Source: UBA10649 sp964597445 (GTDB lineage Bacteria; Actinomycetota; Actinomycetes; S36-B12). From it: 64,000 nt of DNA. This document shows positions 25,868 to 34,446 of this stretch, piece by piece; the first letter of the stretch is position 1; every line of letters begins with the position of its first letter. The DNA is taken from contig CAZQXO010000001.1 of the NCBI GenBank assembly GCA_964597445.1, forward strand, positions 62,001-126,000, read 5' to 3'. The notes under the pieces are model-generated. The model was not told the DNA's origin. It made no database searches and saw only the letters and a program-made list of their open reading frames with translations. A program made the translations under genes and the position numbers.

Positions 25868-26335
25868 TCACTCGTCGTAGGGATCGATGCCCAGAAGGGT
25901 CTCGTCCTCCGGCGTCAGGTCTTCCGGGCGACCATCGAACTGGTCGTAGAAGGGATCAGCCCGTTCGGCGTCCGTCTCGTCGTCCGCATACGCGTGATCG
26001 GACGGGTTCTCCAGGTCGACGATGTGCATGGCGGACACCTCGGCGCTCACCCACGTGCGCGGGGTCAGGCCGCCGGCATGCATGGGATCGTCACTGGCAT
26101 CCTCGGCATCCTCCATCGCGAGGGTGGACTCGAGGTCCTCGAGTGGGTAGGGCGAGCCCTCGAAACCGCCCTCACCGCCCCCGCTTCCGTGAAGCGCATT
26201 GCGCGCGGCCTCCGCCTCCATGATCATCGTCAGGCGCTCGGCTTGGTCGGCCGCGTCGCCTGCGGGGTCGACACCATCGAATGTGGCACGCGCGACCTGA
26301 TCCGGGGCGCTCGCTCCGGCAACCTCCTTCGTCAT
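25868..26335 (-). CDS. Acidic hypothetical protein
   Basis: A 155-residue, strongly acidic protein that I cannot place confidently. The N-terminal third is helical (DQAERLTMIMEAEAARNAL). The middle GGLTPRTWVSAEVSAMHIVDLENPSDHAY and the tail PFYDQFDGRPEDLTPEDETLLGIDPYDE are polar and probably disordered, somewhat like DUF5709-type proteins. ATG 26335 was chosen for its good GGGAGAG ribosome site; the frame is open a little further upstream. No membrane segment or metal site is seen. The 178 bases before it hold promoters for this gene and the divergent desaturase, and nothing else. Confidence 0.7.
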   Translation of the reverse strand: MTKEVAGASAPDQVARATFDGVDPAGDAADQAERLTMIMEAEAARNALHGSGGGEGGFEGSPYPLEDLESTLAMEDAEDASDDPMHAGGLTPRTWVSAEVSAMHIVDLENPSDHAYADDETDAERADPFYDQFDGRPEDLTPEDETLLGIDPYDE

Positions 26336-26513
26336 GGCGCTCTCCCTTCGGCCTTCCGCCGTCATGTGGCTCCTGCTCACCACGGTAGCCGCCTGCAGGC
26401 GCCGACGGGCGATCCAGAGCGTCTCCCCTCCACGCGTACCTGGATCGGGCCTCGCGTGGAATCAGAGAGGTGGCGCGGCGACTTCCCTCAGGCGCATATG
26501 TCAGGCTGACGAC

Positions 26514-27452
26514 ATGAGTCCCCGCACCCTCCCCGACGAGGCCCTCGCCGCCGAACTCGAGCCTGTGGTCGATCGAGAGCTGTCACGCCATCTCGTCACG
26601 GCTCGAGACTGGTACCCGCATGAGTACATCCCGTGGAGCGAGGGTCGGGATTTCGAGGGACCTCTCGAGGGACAGGCATGGACACCGGAAGAGCAGCGGT
26701 TCTCCGATGCGGCACGCACCAGCCTCATCATCAACCTGCTGACCGAGGACAATCTCCCCAGCTACCACACGGAGATCGCGCTCAATGTGAGCGGGGAGGG
26801 AGCCTGGGGGGCGTGGCTCGGACGGTGGACGGCTGAGGAGGCCAGACACGGTGCGGCCATTCGCGACTACCTGCTGACCACGCGATCGGTGGATCCGCGG
26901 GCACTCGAGGACGCGCGCATGACCCACATGCAGGAGGGCTTCCACGCCATCAACCCCGGACTTCTGGCGGGCCTCGCGTACGTCTCCTTCCAGGAGTTGG
27001 CCACCAGGGTCTCCCACCGCAACACCGGAGAGGCGACAGGCGATCCCGTCGCTGAGCAGCTCATGGCCCGCATCGCCCTCGACGAGAACCTGCACATGCT
27101 CTTCTATCGCAACGTCATCGAGGCAGCATTCGAGGTCGCCCCGGACCAGACGATGGTGGCCGTCTGGGGAGCTGTGCGGGACTTCGCCATGCCGGGTCAC
27201 GGCATCGAGGGCTTCGGCCGCATGGCGGTGCAGATCGCCGTGGAGGGCATCTACGACCTGCGACTCCATCGCGATGACGTCGTCATGCCCGTCCTCCGCA
27301 AGTGGCGTGTCTTCGATCGCACCGATCTCGGCCCAGTGGGGGAGGCCGCACGCGATGAGCTGGCCGCCTTCGTTGCTGGACTCGACGAGCAGGCGCTGCG
27401 CTTCGAGGAGAAGCGTGACGCGCTCAAGGCACGCCTCGCAGCGCGATCCTGA
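26514..27452 (+). CDS. Acyl-ACP (stearoyl-type) desaturase
   Basis: A soluble di-iron enzyme of the ferritin-like acyl-ACP desaturase family, 312 residues, introducing a double bond into ACP- or CoA-bound acyl chains. Di-iron ligand motifs are ARTSLIINLLTEDNLPSYH (first Glu), WTAEEARHG (ExxRH) and IALDENLHMLFY (D/ExxH). The Asp in the last motif replaces the more common Glu but keeps a carboxylate. It resembles mycobacterial DesA1/DesA2. It could support membrane unsaturation. Confidence 0.92.
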   Translation: MSPRTLPDEALAAELEPVVDRELSRHLVTARDWYPHEYIPWSEGRDFEGPLEGQAWTPEEQRFSDAARTSLIINLLTEDNLPSYHTEIALNVSGEGAWGAWLGRWTAEEARHGAAIRDYLLTTRSVDPRALEDARMTHMQEGFHAINPGLLAGLAYVSFQELATRVSHRNTGEATGDPVAEQLMARIALDENLHMLFYRNVIEAAFEVAPDQTMVAVWGAVRDFAMPGHGIEGFGRMAVQIAVEGIYDLRLHRDDVVMPVLRKWRVFDRTDLGPVGEAARDELAAFVAGLDEQALRFEEKRDALKARLAARS

Positions 27453-27472
27453 CCACGCCTGGCCAGGGTCAC

Positions 27473-28285
27473 TCACACGGGCAGCCCGATCGCGTTCCCC
27501 AGCGTGGTCGCCAGTTCCGCGATGCGCTCGCGCTGCTCCTCCGTTCGCGGAAGCGGCTCATGGCGTCCGAGCTGCGACTTGGACAGCTTGGCCGCGTCAG
27601 GACCCGTCAGGAGCGGGTGGTGACGGATGTCGGCGGCCACGAACGCGTCGTCCGACAGGTGGCGCGCGAGGAACATTTGGGCAGCCGTCGACACCCGTAA
27701 GTCCTCGCCGCGAAGGATGTGGGTCATGCCTGCGTCGCTGTCATCGACCACGGACGTCCATTGGTAGGCCGGGAGATCATCCCGCCGCCAGATGACAAAG
27801 TCGCCCAGCTCCCGCGCGACATCGATGTCACGTCCGTCTACGCGGACGACAGTGTCTTCAGGGACCATGACGCGCATCGACGTCCCACCGGGAACGAACG
27901 CACGTTGCTTCGTCCGGCACCCGCCCGGGCAGCCGCCGGGCGATGCGGCGGTCCCGGAAGCGCGGGTGCAGGTGCAGGCATACGCGACGAGGCCTCGGCG
28001 CTGGGCCTCGCCGAGCCCCTTCCTCGCCCGAGCGATGCGACGGTCGCGCTCTGACCACGCCTCCTCGTGGGACCGGGGGCCCTGCACGTAGGAGATCCCG
28101 AGCCAGGACATCGCCTCGAAGATGTCCTCGACATACTCCGGCCGTACGCGAGCCGCATCGATGCTGTCGACCCGGAGATGAACATCGGCACCCAACGCGG
28201 TGGCCCACTGGTGGGTGAGCAGCATGTTCGCCAGGTTCCCCTCGTGCAGGTACCCGCTGGGGGTGGGTGCTATCCGGGTGCGCAC
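27473..28285 (-). CDS. gluQ: Glutamyl-Q tRNA(Asp) synthetase-like protein
   Basis: A truncated glutamyl-tRNA-synthetase paralogue of about 270 residues with the catalytic domain only. The HIGH-type motif is IAPTPSGYLHEGN and the KMSKS-type motif is KLSKS; no anticodon-binding domain follows. Cysteines in YACTCTRA and GGCPGGC form the zinc site typical of GluQ-RS, which glutamylates queuosine in tRNA-Asp. GTG 28285 was chosen because it has a strong AAGGGAGGG site and family members begin at RIAPTPSG. An ATG at 28336 would add 17 residues. Activity depends on the host making queuosine, which cannot be checked here. Confidence 0.9.
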   Translation of the reverse strand: MRTRIAPTPSGYLHEGNLANMLLTHQWATALGADVHLRVDSIDAARVRPEYVEDIFEAMSWLGISYVQGPRSHEEAWSERDRRIARARKGLGEAQRRGLVAYACTCTRASGTAASPGGCPGGCRTKQRAFVPGGTSMRVMVPEDTVVRVDGRDIDVARELGDFVIWRRDDLPAYQWTSVVDDSDAGMTHILRGEDLRVSTAAQMFLARHLSDDAFVAADIRHHPLLTGPDAAKLSKSQLGRHEPLPRTEEQRERIAELATTLGNAIGLPV

Positions 28286-28350
28286 GAGCCCTCCCTTGCC
28301 CTGCGGTGTGGTGCTCTGCCGACGTCGGCCAACCATGGCACAGTGGTGCC

Positions 28351-29769
28351 ATGCTTCCCCGCTTGGCTGCGCTGTGTGCCGCTGCGGTCACGGGGACCCT
28401 CCTCACGACCACGGCCGCGCCTGCGGCGGCCGTCCGTGGTGCCGACTGGACTCCATCCACGTGGACGGGGTTCGCAGCTGGGGCGCCTGTTCCCGACGTG
28501 AGCCTGACGGGCCCCCAGCCTGCTCCGCTGACCCCCGCCCCCTACCTCCCGATCACCTACGAGGGGCAGTCGACGTGCGACCCCACGCCGAAGCCCGGCG
28601 CCATCGCGATGGCCGACGTCATCAGGGCCACGTACGGATCGCAGCAGGTCATCGGGATTCCCCGCGGCTGCGATGTCGGTGGTCGAAGCGAGCACAAGGA
28701 GGGTCGGGCTGTCGACTGGATGATCGACGTGCGCAAGCCGGGGGAGCGCGCGCTCGCGGAGGCGTATCTCAACTGGCTGCTGGGACCCGATCAGGCAGGT
28801 CGTCAGCACGGCCACGCCTACCAACTGGGTGTCATGTACATCGGATGGCACGATCGGATGTGGCGGGCATACCGCCCGGAGTCCGGCTGGACAGAGCTGA
28901 AGGGCTGCTTCAGCAAGTCGGAGTCGCGGTACGACAACTACTGTCATCGCAATCACATCCACATCTCACTGACGTGGGCGGGCGCCAACGGGAACACCGC
29001 CCCGGGAATCCCGGTCGTTCCCTCCGAGCCGCCGGCCGCGCCTCCCCGGCCCCCAGCCCCCGCGCAGCCCGGTGAGGACGCCGACGACTTCATGTCCATC
29101 GGCTCGGAGATCGGCTTCGCCACGGGCCCCGACCTGCCGATGGGTCCCGGTGAGATACGCAGCGTCAATCTGGCATCCGTTCCTCTCGATGCCACATCCG
29201 CACTGGTGCACGTCACGACCAGGCAGGCCACGCGCAGGGGAACCCTGCGCATCGGCATGGTGGACGAGGCGGCGGCGGTGTCCCTTCGAGTGCCCAAGCG
29301 TCGCATCCGGACGTCGGTCATCCAGGTGCCCGTCGCCCAGGGAGTTGTCCAGATCGCAGCGCCCCGATCGGGTCCGGTCGACGTTCGCGTCGACGTCCTG
29401 GGCTACACGACAGACGCCGGCGCCCATCCGGCCGTGGGTGGGCCGCCGGCCGAACTCGTGCGAGATCTCGTCACCCCGGACGCACCCCAGCGGCTGGAGG
29501 TGACCGGCGTGGGACCGGTTCCCAAGCGTCTCGGGAGGACGACGGCCGTCATCCTCAAGGTCCAGACAAAGGGGCGTGGATCCGAGGGTCGCGTGACGGC
29601 CTACCCCTCGACAGGAGTGGATCTGGGGACCACCTCGGCACCCGTCCTCGCCCGTGGAGCACGCACGAGTGTCCTGTCCGCCGATGTGGGATCCGACGGA
29701 GCCATTCTTCTGAGCTCCTCGGTGCCGGCGCGCGTGATCGTCGAGATCGTGGGCTTCGTCCGCCGTTGA
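28351..29769 (+). CDS. Secreted M15-like peptidase with C-terminal beta domain
   Basis: A 472-residue exported protein. The signal peptide is about residues 1-27 (hydrophobic core AALCAAAVTGTLLTTTAAPAAA). The catalytic-type domain carries SEHKEGRAVDW and YCHRNHIHISL, the HxxGxAxD and HxH zinc pattern of the LAS/M15 superfamily of D-Ala-D-Ala carboxypeptidases, near residues 110-210. A proline-rich linker (EPPAAPPRPPAPAQPGEDA) leads to a roughly 190-residue beta-rich C-terminal region without a catalytic motif. It probably acts on cell-wall peptides. It is followed by a strong hairpin terminator. Confidence 0.82.
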   Translation: MLPRLAALCAAAVTGTLLTTTAAPAAAVRGADWTPSTWTGFAAGAPVPDVSLTGPQPAPLTPAPYLPITYEGQSTCDPTPKPGAIAMADVIRATYGSQQVIGIPRGCDVGGRSEHKEGRAVDWMIDVRKPGERALAEAYLNWLLGPDQAGRQHGHAYQLGVMYIGWHDRMWRAYRPESGWTELKGCFSKSESRYDNYCHRNHIHISLTWAGANGNTAPGIPVVPSEPPAAPPRPPAPAQPGEDADDFMSIGSEIGFATGPDLPMGPGEIRSVNLASVPLDATSALVHVTTRQATRRGTLRIGMVDEAAAVSLRVPKRRIRTSVIQVPVAQGVVQIAAPRSGPVDVRVDVLGYTTDAGAHPAVGGPPAELVRDLVTPDAPQRLEVTGVGPVPKRLGRTTAVILKVQTKGRGSEGRVTAYPSTGVDLGTTSAPVLARGARTSVLSADVGSDGAILLSSSVPARVIVEIVGFVRR

Positions 29770-29810
29770 GGTGCGGCTGGGAGGCGCCTTAACGGGCGAG
29801 TCCGCTGACA

Positions 29811-29843
29811 GGTGAGCGCCGCTCCAGGGAAGCGGCGCTCACC
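29811..29843. terminator. 13-bp hairpin between convergent genes
   Basis: GGTGAGCGCCGCT and AGCGGCGCTCACC form a perfect 13-bp stem with a 7-base loop. There is no T-tract. The position after the peptidase stop and after the 3' end of the opposing tRNA suits a bidirectional terminator. Confidence 0.75.
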
Positions 29844-29848
29844 GTACG

Positions 29849-29932
29849 TGTCCGAGGGGGGACTTGAACCCCCATGCCCCTAAGGGCACTAGCACCTCAA
29901 GCTAGCGCGTCTGCCAATTCCGCCACCCGGAC
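29849..29932 (-). tRNA. tRNA-Leu (anticodon GAG)
   Basis: Read on the minus strand, the acceptor stem GTCCGGG pairs with CCTCGGAC (one G-U). The anticodon stem CTAGC/GCTAG encloses loop TTGAGGT with anticodon GAG, reading CUC and CUU. There is a long variable arm (GTGCCCTTAGGGGCA) as in class II tRNAs, and the T-arm is GGGGG-TTCAAGT-CCCCC. The length is 84 bases. The 3' CCA is not encoded. Confidence 0.95.
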
Positions 29933-29944
29933 GAGTGCGCGCTC

Positions 29945-29950
29945 ACTATA
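29945..29950 (-). promoter_or_regulatory. tRNA-Leu promoter -10 element
   Basis: TATAGT on the minus strand, 12 bases before the mature tRNA 5' end; no good -35 is evident. Confidence 0.5.
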
Positions 29951-29988
29951 CAAGTGCAGCGCGAGGGCGATACCGGCAGGATGCAGGC

Positions 29989-31329
29989 ATGGGCGAACCG
30001 ACGCAGACGCACGCCGATGCCGTGGCCGAGGCCGAGCGTGAGGTCGTCGACCTGACATCGGAGTTGATCCGAATCGACACCTCCAACTTCGGAGAGTCGG
30101 AAGCGACGGTGGGTGAGATCTCGGCGGCCGAGTGGGCAGCCGGTCGGCTGGCCGAGGTCGGGTGGTCCCCAGAGGTGTTCACGACGACGGGTTCGCGTCG
30201 CGCAGGTGTGATGCTGCGCATTCCGGGCACGGATCCCCAAGCCCCGGCCTTGCTGCTTCACGGACACCTCGATGTGGTCCCAGCGGTCGCCGCGGATTGG
30301 ACCCACGATCCGTTCGGAGGCGAGGTATCCGAGGGCTACGTGTGGGGCCGAGGCGCTGTCGACATGAAGGACATGAACGCCATGATCCTCGCGATCGCCC
30401 GGGCCTGGGCTCGCTCAGGCACGGCTCCTCGACGAGACATCGTGGTCCTGCTCCTGCCCGACGAGGAGGCCGGTGGCCGACATGGTGGCCACTGGCTCGT
30501 CGAGAATCGACCTGACATCTTCGACGGTGTCTCCGATGCCGTCGGCGAGGTGGGCGGCTTCTCGGTGACGGTGCGTGACGACCTCAGGCTGTATCCCATC
30601 CAGACCGCGGAGAAGGGCATCCGGTGGCTCACCCTGCGCGCGAAGGAGCGCGCCGGCCACGGGTCCATGATCCATCCTGACAACGCCGTCACAGCTGTAG
30701 CGGAGGCGGTGGCAGCGATCGGCCGGCACCCGTGGCCCCGACGACGCACGCCGACCGTGGATCGATTCCTGACCGAACTGGCGGATGTCTACGACGTTCC
30801 ACTCGACATCGATGACCCCAGCGCGCTTCTCGAACGCCTCGGAACGTTGGGGTTCCTGGTCGGGGCCACGCTTCAGAACACGGCCAATCCGACCATGCTG
30901 GAGGCCGGCTACAAGCACAACGTCATCCCGGGTTCGGCGAGCGCCGGTGTCGATGGGCGAGTGCTTCCGGGGTACGAGGATGAGTTCGACGAGACGCTCC
31001 GCCAGTTGGTGGGGGACGCAGTCGAGATCACGGTCGTGAACAGCGACATCGCCCTCGAGGCTCCTCTCGACGCACTGTTGGTCGATCACATGGCGAGTGT
31101 TCTTCGGGCCGAGGATCCCGGCGCTCGGCCCGTTCCCTACATGATCAGCGGTGGAACGGACGCCAAGGCCTTCGCTCGACTCGGGATCGACTGCTACGGA
31201 TTCAGTCCGCTGCGGATGCCGGCGGGGCTGGACTACTGGCGCCTGTTCCACGGAGTTGATGAACGTGTCCCTGTCGAGGGACTCGCATTCGGCGTCCGGG
31301 TTCTCGATCGTTTCCTGCGTGAGTGCTGA
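29989..31329 (+). CDS. M20-family metallopeptidase
   Basis: A 446-residue zinc hydrolase of the M20/M25/M40 (ArgE/DapE/carboxypeptidase G2) family. Motifs in order: LLLHGHLDVVPA (first zinc His and Asp), GRGAVDMKD (bridging Asp), PDEEAGG (catalytic Glu-Glu) and a late HGVDERV (last zinc His). A lid domain starts near AGHGSMIHPDNAV. There is no signal peptide, so it is cytosolic. The ATG at 29989 fits homologues; the frame opens slightly earlier. It probably hydrolyses peptides or an N-acyl amino acid; the substrate is unknown. Confidence 0.92.
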   Translation: MGEPTQTHADAVAEAEREVVDLTSELIRIDTSNFGESEATVGEISAAEWAAGRLAEVGWSPEVFTTTGSRRAGVMLRIPGTDPQAPALLLHGHLDVVPAVAADWTHDPFGGEVSEGYVWGRGAVDMKDMNAMILAIARAWARSGTAPRRDIVVLLLPDEEAGGRHGGHWLVENRPDIFDGVSDAVGEVGGFSVTVRDDLRLYPIQTAEKGIRWLTLRAKERAGHGSMIHPDNAVTAVAEAVAAIGRHPWPRRRTPTVDRFLTELADVYDVPLDIDDPSALLERLGTLGFLVGATLQNTANPTMLEAGYKHNVIPGSASAGVDGRVLPGYEDEFDETLRQLVGDAVEITVVNSDIALEAPLDALLVDHMASVLRAEDPGARPVPYMISGGTDAKAFARLGIDCYGFSPLRMPAGLDYWRLFHGVDERVPVEGLAFGVRVLDRFLREC

Positions 31330-31527
31330 TCAGGCCGTGCGCTGCATGCGGTAGACCCGCCGACGAAGTCGGATGACTCGCCGTCCGTCCGGGAGAAGGT
31401 GCAGACGGTCGAGCTCCCATCGACCGGTGTCAGCCGCATCCGTGAGCCGCTGTCGGGCGTCCTCCCGACTCGTGTCCCGCGGCAGCGAGACCTCTCGGAA
31501 CTCCCACTGGGCGGTCGACTGATGCAC
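31330..31527 (-). CDS. DUF5703 family protein
   Basis: A 65-residue actinobacterial protein with the family pattern WEFREVSLPRDTSREDARQRLTDAA then ELDRLHLLPDGRRVIRLRRRVYRM, a small alpha/beta domain with a basic tail. It starts 3 bases after the aldo/keto reductase stop and so is probably co-transcribed. It abuts the convergent M20 peptidase gene with no spacer. Function is unknown. Confidence 0.87.
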   Translation of the reverse strand: MHQSTAQWEFREVSLPRDTSREDARQRLTDAADTGRWELDRLHLLPDGRRVIRLRRRVYRMQRTA

Positions 31528-31530
31528 GGG

Positions 31531-32511
31531 TCACCGCCTCTGAGCCCATCCGGCCTCGGGATACCCGAGACAGGGGGCCGAGGCATCGTCCAGGGCCGCC
31601 GTGATCTCGTCAGGCAGCTCGAGCTCATCGGATCCCAACGCCGCCACGAGCTGGTGCACCGTGCGCGCCCCGAGAATGGGCGCCACGACTCCTGGGCGGT
31701 CGCGCAGCCAGGCAAGGGAGACCTCGGCAGGCGAGGCTCCCAGGCCCTCCGCCGCCGTGGCGACCGCATCGACGATCCGACGGGCCCGATCGTCGAGGTA
31801 CGCCTGCACGAAGCCCGCGGTCTCAGGATGGGCACCTCGTGAGTCCAGGGGCAGACTGTGCCGGTACTTTCCGGTCAAGACACCACGTCCCAGCGGTGAC
31901 CACGCCAGGATCCCGAGTCCCAGTGCTTGAGCTGCGGGAACGATCTCGCGCTCGATTCCCCGCTCCAGCAGCGAGTACTCCATCTGGGCGCTGATCACAG
32001 GAGTGCGACCGCTCGCCTCCTGATAGGTGCACGCCCGAGCCGTCTGCCAGCCCGAGAAGTTGGAGATGCCGACGTAGCGCACCTTCCCCGAGGCGACCGC
32101 CGCATCAGCGGCCGCGAGCGTCTCCTCCATCGGCGTCCACGGATCCCATGCGTGCAGCGTCCACAGGTCGATGGTGTCTGTGCGAAGACGGGTCAGGGAC
32201 CCTTCGAGGCTGCGGAGGAGGTGGACCCGCGACGTGTTGACGCGGCGCCCCGGGCCCGGCACGGCGCCCGCCTTCGTCGAGACGATGACGTCATCGCGCA
32301 CCTCGTACTCCTCGAGGAGCTCGCCCAGCAGTGCCTCAGCGCCCCCGTCGGAGTAGCTGTCAGCGGTGTCGATCAGGGTTCCGCCGGCGTCCAGGAAGGC
32401 CGCAAGCTGATCGCGCGCGTCGTACTCGTCGGTGCCGCGTGTCCAGGTGCCGGTGCCGAGTGCCATCCGGCCCACCCAGACACCGGACCTTCCCAGAGGC
32501 CGCTTCTGCAT
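31531..32511 (-). CDS. Aldo/keto reductase
   Basis: A 326-residue NADPH-dependent oxidoreductase with a TIM barrel. The catalytic tetrad Asp is in TLIDTADSYSDGGAEALLGE (D and Y), the Lys in VIVSTKAG, and the His in IDLWTLHAWDP. C-terminal segments match the NADPH-binding loop (ARTVHQLVAALGS). It resembles the YajO/Tas-like general stress family. The ATG lies 6 bases after a -10 hexamer and is divergent from the LLM oxidoreductase. Confidence 0.94.
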   Translation of the reverse strand: MQKRPLGRSGVWVGRMALGTGTWTRGTDEYDARDQLAAFLDAGGTLIDTADSYSDGGAEALLGELLEEYEVRDDVIVSTKAGAVPGPGRRVNTSRVHLLRSLEGSLTRLRTDTIDLWTLHAWDPWTPMEETLAAADAAVASGKVRYVGISNFSGWQTARACTYQEASGRTPVISAQMEYSLLERGIEREIVPAAQALGLGILAWSPLGRGVLTGKYRHSLPLDSRGAHPETAGFVQAYLDDRARRIVDAVATAAEGLGASPAEVSLAWLRDRPGVVAPILGARTVHQLVAALGSDELELPDEITAALDDASAPCLGYPEAGWAQRR

Positions 32512-32517
32512 ACCGGC

Positions 32518-32523
32518 ACGCTA
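32518..32523 (-). promoter_or_regulatory. -10 element of the aldo/keto reductase gene, leaderless type
   Basis: TAGCGT on the minus strand ends 6 bases before the ATG at 32511. Confidence 0.5.
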
Positions 32524-32547
32524 CCTCGCGCGCGAGGCCTCAACCCC

Positions 32548-32553
32548 TAGGCT
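32548..32553 (+). promoter_or_regulatory. -10 element of the LLM oxidoreductase gene
   Basis: TAGGCT lies 25 bases before the ATG at 32579. Unlike most TAGGCT sites here it leaves room for a leader with a GAAGGG ribosome site. Confidence 0.45.
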
Positions 32554-32578
32554 CGCGGTGTCGAGAAGGGACGTGCGC

Positions 32579-33625
32579 ATGAAACTCGGGCTCAATCTCG
32601 GGTACTGGGGTGCTGGCAATGACGCCGACAACCTCGTGCTCGCACAGGATGCTGACCAGCTGGGCTACTCGGTCGTGTGGGCTGCCGAGGCCTACGGATC
32701 GGACGCCGCCACCGTCCTCACCTGGGTCGCCGCGCAGACGAGTCGGATCGATGTCGGCTCGGCCGTCTTCCAGATCCCGGGCCGCACTCCGGCCAACACG
32801 GCCATGACCGCCGCCACACTGGACACCCTGTCGGGAGGACGGTTCCGGCTCGGCTTGGGCGTGTCCGGTCCCCAGGTGTCCGAGGGGTGGCACGGGGTCC
32901 GCTTCGACAAGCCGCTCGGACGCACCCGCGAGTACGTCGACATCGTGCGCATGGCACTGGCGCGTGAGCGGGTCCGCTACGACGGGGAATTCTTCACCCT
33001 GCCGTTGCCGGATGGTCCCGGCAAGGCGCTCACCCTGACGGTCCATCCGGTTCGCGACCGCATTCCGATCTATCTGGCGGCGATCGGACCCAAGAACATG
33101 GAACTCGCCGGTGAGATCGCCGATGGCTGGCTCGCCATCTTCTTCTCGCCCGAGCATGCGAGCGAGATCATGGCGCCGCTGATCGCCGGTCGGGCGAAGT
33201 CGGGACAGGACATGGCGGGCTACGACGTCGTTCCGACTGTGCCGGTGGTCCTCGGAGACGATCCTGTTGCTTGCGCAGACCCGGTTCGCTTCTACTCCGC
33301 CCTGTACATAGGAGGCATGGGCAGTCGCGAGCGGAACTTCTACCACCAGCTCGCCTGTCGAATGGGCTATGAGGACGCCGCCGGCCAGATCCAGGATCAC
33401 TACCTGGCGAAGGAGTACGACCAGGCCATGGCCTCCGTTCCCTTCGAGTTCATGGACCGCACGTCACTGCTCGGCCCGCCCGAGAGGGTCCGGGGGCGAC
33501 TCCACGCCTACGCGGATGCCGGTGTCACCACGCTGAGCCTGGGTCTGTACGCGGGCGATCTCGAGGAGCGTCGCCGAACCCTGCGCGTCATGGCCGAGCT
33601 GCTGGACGAGTCCGGGCTGGCCTGA
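32579..33625 (+). CDS. LLM-class F420-dependent oxidoreductase
   Basis: A 348-residue TIM-barrel oxidoreductase of the luciferase-like monooxygenase superfamily, probably using cofactor F420. MKLGLNLGYWG starts the barrel. VWAAEAYGSDAATVLTWVAAQT, DTLSGGRFRLGLGVSGPQVSEGWHG and IPIYLAAIGPKNMELAGEIADGW are the usual conserved blocks. A C-terminal segment GAAGVTTL-type (AYADAGVTTLSL) completes it. The substrate cannot be predicted. The downstream uppP gene starts 2 bases after its stop. Confidence 0.92.
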   Translation: MKLGLNLGYWGAGNDADNLVLAQDADQLGYSVVWAAEAYGSDAATVLTWVAAQTSRIDVGSAVFQIPGRTPANTAMTAATLDTLSGGRFRLGLGVSGPQVSEGWHGVRFDKPLGRTREYVDIVRMALARERVRYDGEFFTLPLPDGPGKALTLTVHPVRDRIPIYLAAIGPKNMELAGEIADGWLAIFFSPEHASEIMAPLIAGRAKSGQDMAGYDVVPTVPVVLGDDPVACADPVRFYSALYIGGMGSRERNFYHQLACRMGYEDAAGQIQDHYLAKEYDQAMASVPFEFMDRTSLLGPPERVRGRLHAYADAGVTTLSLGLYAGDLEERRRTLRVMAELLDESGLA

Positions 33626-33627
33626 CG

Positions 33628-34446
33628 GTGACCTGGTTCGAGGCAATCGTCCTCGGCGTGGTGCAGGGCCTGACCGAGTTCCTCCCCATCTCGTCCAGCG
33701 GGCACCTGCTGGTTCTGTCCCAGTTGCTCGGCTGGGATGATCCGGGAGCGGCCTTCACCGCCGTGACGCAGATCGGCACCGAGACGGCCGTGATCCTGTA
33801 CTTCCGCCGGGAGATCGCCGCGATCGTCCGGGCCTGGGCACGATCCATCGTGAACGCGGACGCGCGCCAGGATCCCGATGCGCGCATGGGGTGGCTCGTC
33901 ATCATCGGGACGCTGCCCATCGGTGTCCTGGGTCTCGTCTTCGCCCACCAGATCGAGACGGTCGCGCGGAATCTCTGGCTCACGGCCACCATGATGATCG
34001 TCTTCGGTGTCGTCCTCGGTCTCGCGGATGCACTGGGTCGGCGCGTCAAGACCGAGCGAGACATCACCCTCCGAGACGGACTGGTCTTCGGATTCGCCCA
34101 GGCCCTCGCCTTGATCCCCGGGGTCTCCCGATCCGGAGCCACCATCTCCGCCGGGCTTGCCATGGGCTACACCCGTGGCGCAGCTGCCCGGTATGCCTTC
34201 CTGCTGGCCATCCCGGCCGTCCTCGCTTCAGGACTGTTCGAGGCTCGCAAGATCGGCACCGAGACCGCCGTCGAGTGGGGACCGACACTCCTCGCGACCG
34301 CCATCGCCTTCGTCATTGGCCTCGGCGTCATCGCCTGGCTCATGCGCTGGCTCACGACGCGGACGTACCTTCCCTTCGTCATCTACCGCATCGGCCTGGG
34401 TGTGGTCCTGATCGTTCTCCTCATGACCGGGGTCCTGCAGGCCTGA
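33628..34446 (+). CDS. uppP: Undecaprenyl-diphosphatase
   Basis: A membrane phosphatase that recycles the lipid carrier undecaprenyl pyrophosphate for cell-wall synthesis. The motif QGLTEFLPISSSGHLLVL at the start and PGVSRSGATISAGL near residue 170 give the catalytic Glu, Ser and Arg. There are about eight hydrophobic helices in 272 residues, the normal BacA size. GTG start. It directly follows the LLM gene and converges with corA, the two stops touching. It is a known bacitracin-resistance determinant when abundant. Confidence 0.97.
   Translation: MTWFEAIVLGVVQGLTEFLPISSSGHLLVLSQLLGWDDPGAAFTAVTQIGTETAVILYFRREIAAIVRAWARSIVNADARQDPDARMGWLVIIGTLPIGVLGLVFAHQIETVARNLWLTATMMIVFGVVLGLADALGRRVKTERDITLRDGLVFGFAQALALIPGVSRSGATISAGLAMGYTRGAAARYAFLLAIPAVLASGLFEARKIGTETAVEWGPTLLATAIAFVIGLGVIAWLMRWLTTRTYLPFVIYRIGLGVVLIVLLMTGVLQA

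Noticed and set aside
27450..27475. CCTGGCCAGG palindrome between the desaturase and gluQ as a terminator
   Set aside because: It has no loop and only weak outer pairing, so a stable RNA hairpin is doubtful.
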